The position numbers and the translations under genes were made by a program. From NCBI GenBank assembly GCA_001598975.1, contig BBXU01000069.1, positions 1 through 42,802 of the forward strand: a stretch of DNA of 42,802 nucleotides. Reading direction: 5' to 3'. The notes under the pieces were generated by a model. It saw nothing but the letters and a program-made list of their open reading frames with translations. It was not told where the DNA came from and searched no databases. Every line of letters begins with the position of its first letter. The stretch's first letter is position 1. Below are positions 1 through 9,900 of this stretch, piece by piece. The DNA comes from Parachlorella kessleri. Lineage: Eukaryota; Chlorophyta; Trebouxiophyceae; Chlorellales; Chlorellaceae.

Positions 1-93
1 CCCCCACACCACCACCACACACACACCACACCACCACCACACACACACACACACACACCACCACCACCAGCACCACACACACACCGCCGTCAC
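1..93. repeat. CA/CCA microsatellite
   Basis: Seen directly: uninterrupted mixture of CA and CCA units on the + strand, ending near the CGCCGTC at about 93. It is a simple-sequence repeat cut by the window edge, so its full length is unknown. Confidence 0.95.
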
Positions 94-1164
94 ATATGAC
101 ATGCCTACAAAGATGGACAGGAACCCAGCCATCAGGACCCAAGATGGTAGAGACCAGGCAGGCCTGCAGGCTGGCACACAGGGCAGCAAATGTTCAGTCA
201 TGCCACCGCAGGAGGATTGAAACGCTGTAAGGTTGGCAACCCATTTCCAGATGAGCCAGTAAGCCCGTAATACTATCTAAGCTGGGGCATGCGGGAATGA
301 GGCTTAAGTACATGTTTGTTTGCAGGCCGACAGGGCGTGAGGTAAGCTGGGAAGTGATACCAATAAGCACACTCCCGCCCTGGTCCGAAGTAGCTCCAAA
401 CATTTGCAGCATCTCTGCCAGCAAAATCCCCAACCATTGAAACCGGCACCAAGTCACAGGACCAGGCCGCCGCTGAACCAGGTGCTTCCAGCACTTGGCG
501 CTATTGACAATAAGCATGCAAAGCCCCTGGCTGCCCAAGACCACCCAGGGCGCCTGGGCGCGTGCTCACCAGCCACACAAATGAAACCCGAGCATCGTAA
601 CAAGTTTACGGCAGTGGCCAGACCCATCCCTGGCTGCGGCCCACGCCCTGGAGACTGGCTAGATTGTCCCTGGTGGCATGCCCCCAAGCCTGGGAGTGGT
701 CACAGGCAGCATGGAATTGTGCCTTTCTTGCTATCGCCCCTGTAGTGCGTAAGGCCCTTCCTGGTGTTACCGCCCTGTACTGGAAGGGCCTTCTTCTTAT
801 TACCACCCCTAATGATACCGAGGGCCGCATCTGGAGCTGTCGCGCTAACTTCGGTGGGATTGCTCATCCAGCTTCCTGTCGAATTGCTCCCCAGCGGAAA
901 ACTGCATGTTACAAATAGAACCGAAAACCCCATACGAAGTCACTCATAGTGCAGGCCAAGAGAACATGGTACCAAACAGTTCGCCAAACACAGAGCTGCT
1001 GAGCATCAGAAACACATACATTACCAAGTACAGGTGCAGGACAGTTGATGCAGTGGCCTCCTGGAGCGTCACTGAGATAGCACCCAAATCAACAAATAAC
1101 AATACCACCTGGCAGCTGGCGCTGGCGCTTCAGCAATTAGTGGTGCTGAATTGCGCTTCATATG
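94..1164. other. No gene recognised; candidate HIG1 3' UTR at right end
   Basis: Open frames here are short, overlap on both strands, and give no recognisable domain and no splice-compatible chain of exons. The right part, from about 909, probably holds the 3' UTR of the minus-strand HIG1 gene. Confidence 0.5.
909..913 (-). terminator. Candidate TGTAA polyadenylation signal of HIG1 gene
   Basis: TTACA on the + strand, that is TGTAA on the minus strand, about 250 nt after the proposed HIG1 stop. TGTAA is the usual chlorophycean poly(A) signal. One five-base match is weak evidence by itself. Confidence 0.35.
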
Positions 1165-1901
1165 CTAGCCTGCATGAATCAGCTTAGAGGATGTTTGGAA
1201 CGCCCAGTCACACGATGCAATGCAAGGAGCAATTTACTTGAAATACTGGCGCTGCTATCCTCTCTGTGCTGTGCTAGCAGAGCACCCGTCCTTACCTTGG
1301 ACACTTGAGCGTGGGACGAAGGCATACGTGCTGCCTGCCATCACTGCTACAGTGGCCCCCTGCAGCAGGGCACACTGCTGCCACTCAGGAAGGTGCAACC
1401 CCATATGATGACTTGCACTAGGGCACTTAGAGTAATGAAGCCAAAGCTTTCCACTGGCAGCACCCAGCTGCAGTGCGAAATAGCAAAACTGCAGCCTGGC
1501 GCTTGTAAGCTGCCCCTGGAGCTTACGGCAGAAAGGCAGTGCAGGCAGGCTTATGCCTGCGCTTCTGCAGCTAGGGCTTGGCCCTGCTTCACCGCGCTGA
1601 GTCAGCGCCCGTGCTATTACAGACCTGAGCTATGACTCGGAGCCGCATCATCCGTTGGCTGAGCTGGGAGTTACCGTTGCGGAAGGCAAACAGCCCTGCT
1701 ATAAGCACTGCGCTCGTGGCCAAGGCCCCTGCGGCCATCCAAGGTGTTATCGCCAGTTTATGCAACAACAACCTTTCCAGTCTGGGAGGGAACTGAACTA
1801 GCAGGCCATCCAACAACTCCCGCTCTCCTTTCCTTACCAACTGCAACGAGGGGGTTGCGTTTGCGCTGCTGTATAATGTCGTCGAAGTCCCCGTAAGGCA
1901 T
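1165..1901 (-). CDS. HIG1-domain mitochondrial inner membrane protein (RCF1-like)
   Basis: Small hydrophobic protein of the hypoxia-induced gene 1 family, which in yeast and animals helps assemble cytochrome oxidase supercomplexes in the mitochondrial inner membrane. Exons on the minus strand: 1838-1901, 1625-1728, 1296-1359, and a tentative last exon 1165-1169 that only adds Gly and a TAG stop. The first exon begins MPYGDFDDIIQQRKRNPLVA. The second holds the first membrane helix and the family signature FRNGNSQLSQRMMRLRVIAQ. The third holds a second hydrophobic stretch (GATVAVMAG). All splice phases agree. The total of about 78 residues is short but acceptable for the family. The start codon lies 302 bases from the divergent SDR start, so a shared promoter is likely. 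The domain call is strong; the 3' end is uncertain. Confidence 0.82.
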
Positions 1902-2202
1902 CTCTGCCACCCTGGGTTGCATGATGCCTCGTCAGCTAAGCTCGGCGGCTTCTCACTTCCAACACATGTAACAGTTAAGAGTGGGGTGCAAGGGATGGAA
2001 CGGGCGGACAGCGCTGCTCTGTCCTATCTTACTGGGAGCTTGGTGCCTGGCAGGCGCAGGCGCCCAAAGTGGCATTGTAGCCAAAGCGAAGCCAGACTGG
2101 AGAAGCCAGCCCCGCCGTCACACATACCGCATAACATGAGAGAATGGTGTTGCTATTGCTCGCCAGAAACCCTGTTTGACACGCCACGTCCTAGTTGCCA
2201 TC
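1902..2202. promoter_or_regulatory. Divergent intergenic region, HIG1 / SDR
   Basis: The 301 bases between the ATG of the minus-strand HIG1 gene and the ATG of the plus-strand SDR gene must contain both 5' UTRs and core promoters. No convincing TATA box was seen. That it is a bidirectional promoter is inferred from geometry only. Confidence 0.5.
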
Positions 2203-5007
2203 ATGGGAGTCTTGTCGTGGGTAGGCTCGAAGTTCAACTTGAGCGACCAGCTGGGCAACTTAAACTGGACGCCGGCGCAAATCCCTAACCAGTCTGGGAA
2301 GGTTTACATCGTAACAGGTATCATACGCAGACAGTCTAGCCCAGTGAGACTAGCTTGACAAGCTGGGCAGGGAAGAGTGCTGTTGAGTTTGGCAAGGAGG
2401 GCCAGCAGGATATCTTCTTGCAATCAGTACGTTATGTCCACGATACCCACTAAAACATATACTACCTGTGGTTGTGTACCTGCAGGCGGCAACTCTGGGA
2501 TTGGCTATGAAGTGGCAAGGAACCTGCTGGAGCGCAATGCTCGCGTTATTATCGCTTCAAGGGACCTAGAAAAGTGCAAAAAGTGAGTGACACACCCCAC
2601 AGTGCTTTCTCTGTAGATGCTCTGCATTGGTAGGCCCTGTTGGAGGCAAGCAGCCCTGCAATCCTGAAGTCTGCTGCCTGCCGCCTTCCTATTCCAACCA
2701 TCCCTGCCGATGGTGTGCCGCTTGGCCGCAGGGCGGCCCAGGAGCTGCAGCAGAAGGTTAACAGTGGCAAAGTGGAGGCGGCGGAGCTGAACCTGGCTTC
2801 CATGGGCTCCATTCGCAGCTTTGCTGATGACTTTGCCTCAAAAGGGCTCCCCTTGAACTGCCTGGTCTGCAATGCTGGTGTCTTCCTGCCGCCCTATGCC
2901 AAGACAGAGTGGGGCTCCGAGGTACGCAGTGGTGTGGGCGGCGAGGGAGTTTCCTTGCTGTGAGAGGTCAGGCAGTTCGATAAGGTGTCTGCCTGCTAGC
3001 TTGAAACCCATGTAGTTATACAAGCAGCACCGGCTGCGCCTGCATGGCAGCGTGTTGCCCTGCACCTTGGCTGCAAACTAGGCAAAGCCACCACCCCAAT
3101 TGGGCCCCTGGGCTGGCTATCCCCACTGCGGGCCTCCATTTGCCCCTCTCCTGTCCTTGCTTGTTCCCCAACCTGCAGGTCTCCATCGGCGTCAACTACG
3201 TGGGCCACTTTGTGCTGACCCACCTGCTGATGGAGCAGCTGAAGGCGGCCGCCCCCTCCAGGGTCATCTGGGTGGCCAGCCCCGCTGAGGCGTCAGGCGT
3301 GCCCGACCTGTCGGACCCCCTGTGAGTCATGCCCGCTGCAAATGCGTTCTCCAAGGCGGCAGGCAGCACATGTCCACGTCGCATCAGTTGCATTTTCTCA
3401 CAGTGTGGAGGGACTGTTGGAGACCCGCCCGCCTGCCCACCCGCCCGGAGTGGTGTCAGGAAGCTGGCATTGCCCCCAAAAAGCATGAAGGTTGCATGTA
3501 GTTTATGGGATGCAGGGGATACCATCGCCGGGACAGCGGCTTGATCAGCTATGGTACCTCCAAAGAGTATATGATCATGGCAGCTGTGGTAAGTGATGTG
3601 GCGGTACCTTGTACATGCACTGTCATATGGAGTTGTCAGTTGCGGATTGGGTGTCATACCGGCATTTCTGAACCGGCTTGGAGTTAGGCTTCCTGCTCTG
3701 TTGCCTTGCCTTGCCTTGCTAGTTGGTTGGCTAATATGACATTCCGCGGGAAGGTAGGAGCCATTAGGTTGTATGTGGGCACCCAGTGACCGTGGACATG
3801 CCAATTGTTATATTACCAGCTGGATTTCGCTGAAAATGGATGAGCATCGATCCTATCCAGCACTCCAGCGATGTTATGCATGCATCCGGTCTTCAGCACG
3901 CACCTCCTGACGTCCACCGAACGTCGCTATTCACATGTCACCTGCAGGAGATGCAGCGGCGTGGCCAGGGCCTTGGGATCGACCACTTCCCCGTGCAGCC
4001 AGGCCTGGTGGGGACCCCGCTGCTCAACATGGACCCTGACGCACAGAAATTGGACCCTAAGAAGCCTGCCTCGTGGCTCATGTGGACCCAGGTAAGGCCA
4101 GGGGGGCTTTATTAAGGTGATGGCTGTGACAAGTAGGTGAGCTGTTGGCTATGGCTGTGGTAAATGGATTCACAGTTGGTGTCAGGGTGGCTGCTGTTAG
4201 TTGCTGTTGCTACCTGTGGTGCTGGTTATTGATGAAATTGTGCCTGTCTGGAGAGCACAATTTCATCTGTTTGGAGATATGGGAGTGATGGCGTGGGGTG
4301 GGCAGGGTAGACAGTGCCGGACTGGGTGTCATGCAACAGCCAGTGAGAGCCATATTGAAGCAGTCGTGGGGAATCGATCGCTGTTTGAATGGCAGCCTGG
4401 CTTCATAAACATGGCCTAGCTGCCCTTGCGTTGGGACGTATGGCAAGCCCCGTCATCTGGACGTCATGACACCTGCAGGACAAGTTGTTCGCCCAGGGCC
4501 CGGAGAAGGGGTGCTGGTCCACCCTTTATGCCGCCACCAATCCTGAGCTCCAAGGCAAGTTTCTGCGCACTGCAATTGCCGCGTTGGCACTGGGGAAGTT
4601 GCTGGTGCTGGCTCTTCTTCCAGATCAAGATGAGATAGACCTGAGACAACCTAAACCTGAGGAACTTGCTAAGTTACCTGCTGTTCATCCCAGGATCTCC
4701 CGCAGCCTCCTGGCGCGCATTATGCCACATCAGGAGCAGTCCGAGCACTGCAATCGTTGCCGCTCCTTGCTGACTTGGAGATTTCGTTCTTACTGCAGGC
4801 CATGGTCCATCTTACTATGGCCCCCTGTACATCCTGCCTCAACCGCTGAACTTCTTCAACACGGCAAAGTTGAACCCCCACAGCAAGCATCCTGGCGACC
4901 CGGCAGCCACTGCCAAGCTCTATGACGAGACTGCAAAGGAAGTGGAGAAGGTGCTGGGAAGCCGGCTGCCTAACGTGCTTCGACAGCATGAGGCTGCAGC
5001 CGTTTGA
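2203..5007 (+). CDS. Short-chain dehydrogenase/reductase (SDR), POR/RDH-like
   Basis: NAD(P)-dependent oxidoreductase of the classical/extended SDR superfamily; substrate not determinable. Eight exons: 2203-2317, 2486-2582, 2732-2921, 3179-3321, 3516-3588, 3948-4091, 4479-4554, 4799-5007; phases agree and give 348 aa with a TGA stop. The Rossmann signature TGGNSGIG lies at residues 38-45, formed across intron 1. A CNAG motif follows in exon 3. The catalytic Tyr194 and Lys198 are in SYGTSK, exon 5. Intron 7 (4555-4798) starts with GC (AAG|GCAAGT) rather than GT; splicing it restores a HGPSYYGP reading. The length and the C-terminal extension recall protochlorophyllide reductase, retinol dehydrogenase and TIC32-type SDRs. 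The N-terminus is not an obvious plastid transit peptide. Family certain, function open. Confidence 0.9.
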
Positions 5008-5513
5008 GTTTCACAACACTGCTTAGTGAAGGGCGGCGGCGTAAGGGGGCGGCGGAGTAAGCCGTGGGGTTGGTGATGATTTGTATAGAACAAACTATAG
5101 CACTGGTACAACTGATAAATGTGTGTTGTTTGTCTGATCGCTTTCGTAGATGCTGGTCGTTCCATGACTAGTTCAAGTGAGACATCTATTGTAGCCCGCA
5201 GTCCTGTGCGGAGTAAATCGAGAAATTTTTCGGCGTAATGAGACAAGAAAAGATACAGAGGCAGTTAGACCAGCGTTGAAACACCAATCGTACCGGAAAC
5301 CTTACCCAAGCTTAAGATATTGCCGTGCTTTCTTCTGCACGAGTCACGTAGACCAAACACAGTAACCTGTCTTGCGTCCACCCCTCTGCCCCTCAACTGG
5401 TAGTCAGCGCGTACCAAGCAGCATACTGATTCTTAGTTGTGCTTGGGTGGCGCCATCGTACTTGGCGGCTCAACCACACAGTTATCAACACCAGCGCAGC
5501 CAGCAATTGTACC
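5008..5513 (+). other. Intergenic region, SDR to desaturase
   Basis: Two genes in the same direction with about 500 bases between stop and ATG. No open frame with recognisable content and no TGTAA signal was found; it must hold the SDR 3' UTR and the desaturase promoter. Confidence 0.6.
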
Positions 5514-8212
5514 ATGGCGTGCGCTCTGGGAGCTCAGGCGGCAGGCATGCAGACTAAAGGAGTTCTGGGACTGAAGCCTCGCCGTGCCGTCCTCTGCAAG
5601 GGCCGCCTTGCAGCGCTCCCACGGCAGGCGTCCCTAATCACTTGCCAGGCAGCAAGGGACGTGAAGTCCAGGTCAGTTAGAGGGTCCAAGGCTGGGCCGG
5701 GGTCGATGCAACGCCTTTGGCACCAGCGCAGCCTCCATATGGCGGCTGATCAATGGCAGGCCCCGAGCAGGATGTGAAGGAGACGCGCAACACACTCTAA
5801 ATTTTGACACAACACCTGTGTGAAAGCTTTTGTACTGGCGAGCTATCTGAAATACCTTTACAGGAAGGGTGGGTATCTGGGTTGGTTTAGTGTGTGCCAG
5901 TTTGTTGCAAGGAGAAGCTCCGTGTTAAGCTGGCTTTGCCCTGTCCCTCTTGCCTTACTGCAGTGCTGCTGCTGCTACTGCCGAGGAGTTGCTAACAGCC
6001 GAGCAGGCAGTGCAGCTGGGCGTGGCAGCCACTGATGTCGAGGCCCCTGAGTTCACACGCAAGTCTTACTCCCAGGTGCGCATGGCTGGCAGAAAATGTT
6101 GTTTCCTTGCTTTGTGTTTGTTGCCCGTGGATCTAGCAGAGGTCAAGGGGTGTGGGTTGCTAATCGACCGCTGCGTTTGGCGACCTGCTTTTGCTTGCCT
6201 TTTCCCTGGTGGCCCAGCGCGGTGCAGGCCCCCACTTCCTGAAGTCTTCCACCTAAGCATCAACACCCATCGGACTCGCTTTGTTACAGAACGGTATATG
6301 TATGGAGTGGTACTCAAATGCCTGCCCCCCAGCCTGCCTTCCTGCCGTGCCCCCTTACCACAGGAGTATGACGACATCTTTGCCAAGCCGCTGAACACCA
6401 AGAAAATCGTTCCCAAGCCCAGCCGGCTGGCGCAGCAGGCGGAGCCGGGCGCAGGCAGCATTTTCCTGTCCAATGTGCCCACCGTCAAGAAGCATGCCTG
6501 GTTTTTGGACCGAGAGTGGGACGCAGTGGACCGTGGCTATGGACTATTCATGCTGGGCGTGCATGGCGTGGCCCTCCTGGCGCCGTTTACCTTCTCGTGG
6601 CCCATGTTCTTCCTCTTCATGGGCACCTACTTTGTGACCGGCTGCCTGGGCATCACCTGCGGTTACCACCGGCTGCTGGCGCACCGCTCTTTCAAGTGCC
6701 CCAAGTGGGTCGAGCACATCCTGGCGTACTGCGGCGTGCTGGCGGTGCAGGGCAGTCCCCAGGAGTGGGTGAGTGGCTGCAGCGGCGGGGGAGGGAATAC
6801 ATGCGCTACTTGGGTTGCAAGGGGTGCTGCAGTCGATTTGTGGGGGCCCTTAGCTCGCGGAGGAGAGTGGCGGCAGCTGGAAGTCTGGGCGAGTAGCTGG
6901 GAGGTCGAAGCTGCTGGTTGCCTGGTTTTACAGCTTGGCCTGCTGCTGCTTGTCTACCTAGAATTGCAAGCGCAAGCCAGGCGTGCCTAGCATTCCGCCT
7001 CGCTGGGAGACGCCTGCTTGCTGGCGGTTAAATCGAGCTACATGGCTCGCTTACTACTGCAGGCGTCCACCCACCGGTACCACCACCTGCACTGCGACAC
7101 CCCGCTGGACCCCCACTCGCCCTATGAGGGCTTCTGGTGGTGCCACATGGGGTGGATCCTAGACCACAAGACCACCCTCACGCGCGTGGGCGACCGCTCC
7201 AACGTGCGCGACATCATGCAGGACCCCTGGTACCAGGTCAGTCATGCCTGGAGTAATAGCTGAACGTGCATATGCAGGCTACGCCAGCACCGATACAGCT
7301 ACTCAACCAGGCAGTGTCCTCTCCTTTTCACACTGTAAGCACTTGATATCGCCGCGCCTTCTGCAGGAAACCATACTGTTGTACTTCTGCTTTTCGCTGT
7401 GCTCATCCTTTGTGCACCGTTCTGTCTCGGCAGTCGAGGCGAAAGCTTGTCGGGGTGCTGCCTTACACACCTCTTCCGTGTTGCCCTCCCTCCCCTGCAG
7501 CACTTTGAGAAGCACTACATCTGGCATGTTGTGGGCATGTACGTGGCGCTGTTTGCTCTAGGCGGCTTGCCCGCGTTGGTCTGGGGCGGCGCGCTGCGTA
7601 CGATCTGGGTCTATCACATCACCTGGTTCGTCAACTCTGCCACCCACTGCTGGGGATACCAGGACTACAACACAGGTGAGCTTTAGCGGGGCTGAGCGGG
7701 GCGGGGCTGTGATGGCTCTGACCTGGACCGAGGGCTGCTTTCCTGGGTCATTTGGTCTTGCAAGTGACAGGGCCTGGAAGTGGGGCTGCCCTCGGTGGCT
7801 TGGAGGCTTTGGCTATGGCAGCAGCAAGGCGGCTTGATTAGGGCGACAGCTTTCGCCAGGGCTGGGCCCCTTGCTTTGGGTCGGCATCCTCCATGAGCTT
7901 TGTGGCCTTTGTTGGCTGGAAGCCGTACTGACCCCCGCTCCCAGCCCTGCCCTCCCCCCTGCAGGCGACCTTTCCAAGAATAACTGGTGGGTGGGCATCC
8001 TGGCCTGGGGTGAGGGCTGGCACAATAACCACCATGCCTTCGAGTTCTCCGCCCGCCATGGACTGGAGGACTGGCAGATAGACGTGACCTGGGGTGTGAT
8101 TAAGACCCTTGAGAAGTGGGGCCTGGCATGGGACATCAAGCTGCCCACGCCAACACAGAAAGCCCGCCTTGCCTTCCCCGATGGCAAGAAGCACCTAGAC
8201 ACCCCCTACTGA
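5514..8212 (+). CDS. Plastid acyl-lipid desaturase, FAD5/ADS-like
   Basis: Membrane di-iron desaturase that places the first double bond in acyl chains; FAD5-type enzymes act at delta-7 on palmitate of plastid MGDG, ADS relatives at delta-9. Six exons: 5514-5671, 5964-6075, 6364-6768, 7063-7236, 7501-7675, 7965-8212; phases agree, 423 aa, TGA stop. Three histidine boxes are intact: HRLLAH (192-197), HRYHH (229-233) and HNNHH (361-365). Membrane-spanning hydrophobic segments precede box 1 and lie between boxes 2 and 3. About 50 N-terminal residues are rich in Ala, Arg, Lys and Ser with few acids (MACALGAQAAGMQTKG start), consistent with a chloroplast transit peptide. There is no fused cytochrome b5 domain, which fits the plastid, ferredoxin-dependent class. 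Regiospecificity is inferred. Confidence 0.88.
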
Positions 8213-8926
8213 GCGCATTCTTGACAAAGGTAGCCCTCTTTCATTTCTTGTCATGGGTTGCGAGAGGAGGGCCGGTCACTGCGCCTGGGGCAGTGATTAC
8301 CTGGGTCGCAGGTAGTTGAGACCCGGCCAGTTGCGTGCTTGAAGGATGGCCTTTTTGTTGTCCAAGGCCCTTGTACGTTGGCCACTGGACTGCTGGGTTG
8401 TCTATGTGGGCCGGCGAGCCTGGTACCCGTACGAGGTGGTGTGTGTGTGTGCTGGAGCCTTGGGGTTCGCTTCTTCTTTGCACGCTGCAATGCTGAACGC
8501 CCCTGGCCAGTTTTGGGCTGTGGGTGTCGAGGCTCGATAAAGCCTTGCGCGGTTGCAGGGTCGTGTGTTTTCGTTTACCCCGCCCGAAACAGGATGAGCA
8601 AATGTTTGCATCTGACCTGGGTGCAAAAACAAATGTGGTTTACTGTATTGGCGTTTTTATATTCCGCCACTAGGGTGTATATTGTGCTGCACCTCTCGCT
8701 TGCACTTGTACTCGATTTCATGCACTGCGCATGAACCCCAAATCGCGTGCCTGCACTTGTGCATTTCATTTTTTGGACTGTGGCATACACAAGATTCTTG
8801 AGCCGGAAGGACTGATTCCCATATCCCCTTATCACACGCTTGTTCTTGCATGCGTGAAGCACTTGATCTGTTGATGAACCAAATCATCTGCACTGTATCG
8901 CGTGACAAACTCTTGCTTGTGATACC

Positions 8927-8931
8927 TGTAA
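8927..8931 (+). terminator. Candidate TGTAA polyadenylation signal of desaturase gene
   Basis: TGTAA on the + strand 715 nt after the desaturase stop codon; it is the first such motif downstream. A long 3' UTR is common in chlorophycean genes. Confidence 0.5.
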
Positions 8932-9304
8932 CACAATACTATCAATACAAGGAGGGGTTACAAGGAGAAGATTGCTACAAAGCCTAGGCCAGTCGAAGGG
9001 AATCATTTGAGGACGCAGGCAGTAGTCAGCAACCGGAGGAACGCTTGTCAAGGGGCACCACTCTGGATGGAGGTCTGCAGAAGCTGGATCTGCCTTCTCA
9101 CAGCGGCAAGCTCATTTGCAGTGGCTGACCTGCGGCAAACAGAAAACCAAGGTCTTCTACCCCGCATGTCGCATTATTTGCTGCCCTCAATACAAAAAGC
9201 ATACTTGCATCCAACCCTGTCAGGACAGCTTACCCCTACCTCTTCTGTGTTCGCATCGCCTGCCGGTATGAACAATGGGACCTTGCATGTGCCCCTGCCC
9301 TAGC

Positions 9305-9309
9305 TTACA
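9305..9309 (-). terminator. Candidate TGTAA polyadenylation signal of LRR-Sfi1 gene
   Basis: TTACA on the + strand (TGTAA on the minus strand), about 590 nt beyond the minus-strand stop at 9901. This would put the GT/GGT microsatellite inside the 3' UTR. Confidence 0.4.
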
Positions 9310-9654
9310 GCTACCATTTCCATACTCACTATACTTGCCAACATCAGAACTCAGGCAAGACTCGGGCGCATTCTGCACCCAGCCCTGTCACAGTCAAGTT
9401 CACCTCTCACTCCCTGTTCGCACTACATGCCACCCATACTAGTAGCAATTTAAATGCGGTGGACTGGACATGAATGCATAGTATGATCCAGGGTAGACCT
9501 GCCAGCACCCAGCTGCCACCAGCCGTTAGTTGTTTCCCCTGCCATGAACTTTGAAATTAACTTATATGCCTCATCACAGAACCGCAATGCATGACACTGG
9601 CTGATGAATCCCACACTTGCACCGGCGCGCTGCCTGTGTGTGTGGAGTGAGTTA

Positions 9655-9783
9655 GAGTGTGTGTGTGTGCGTGTGCGTGCGTGTGTGTGTGTGTGTGGTG
9701 GGTGGGGTGGGGGTGGGGTAGTGGTGGTGTGTGGGTGGTGGTGGTGGTGGTGGTGGGGGTGGGTGGTGTGTGTGTGGGGGGGG
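9655..9783. repeat. GT / GGT microsatellite
   Basis: Seen directly: (GT)n passing into (GGT)n and G-runs on the + strand, ending in a run of G. It lies in the presumed 3' UTR of the minus-strand gene, where the transcript would carry (AC)n and (ACC)n. Poly-Gly/Trp/Val and poly-Pro/His/Thr open frames across it are artefacts. Confidence 0.95.
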
Positions 9784-9900
9784 ATGATGATGGTAGGAAG
9801 GCAGCATAGGATGTATGAGAGACGCAGGCGCGCACCCGTGATACATCACAGTGACACAGCACTCTCAATCCGCCCCCGTTGAAAGGATGGCCCAGAGAAC

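Larger units (their letters stand above)
8213..9900. other. Convergent 3' regions, desaturase (+) and LRR-Sfi1 gene (-)
   Basis: About 1.7 kb with no recognisable coding sequence, between two convergent stop codons. It contains candidate TGTAA signals for each gene and a long GT/GGT microsatellite. The remaining open frames are short and repeat-derived. Confidence 0.65.

Noticed and set aside
3196..3804. 202-codon minus-strand ORF
   Set aside because: It overlaps SDR exons 4 and 5 and the introns between; the + strand has conserved SDR motifs and consistent splicing, this frame has none.
5964..6990. 346-codon + strand ORF across the desaturase gene
   Set aside because: It reads through introns at 6076-6363 and 6769-7062; the spliced model recovers all three histidine boxes in one frame, the unspliced ORF does not.
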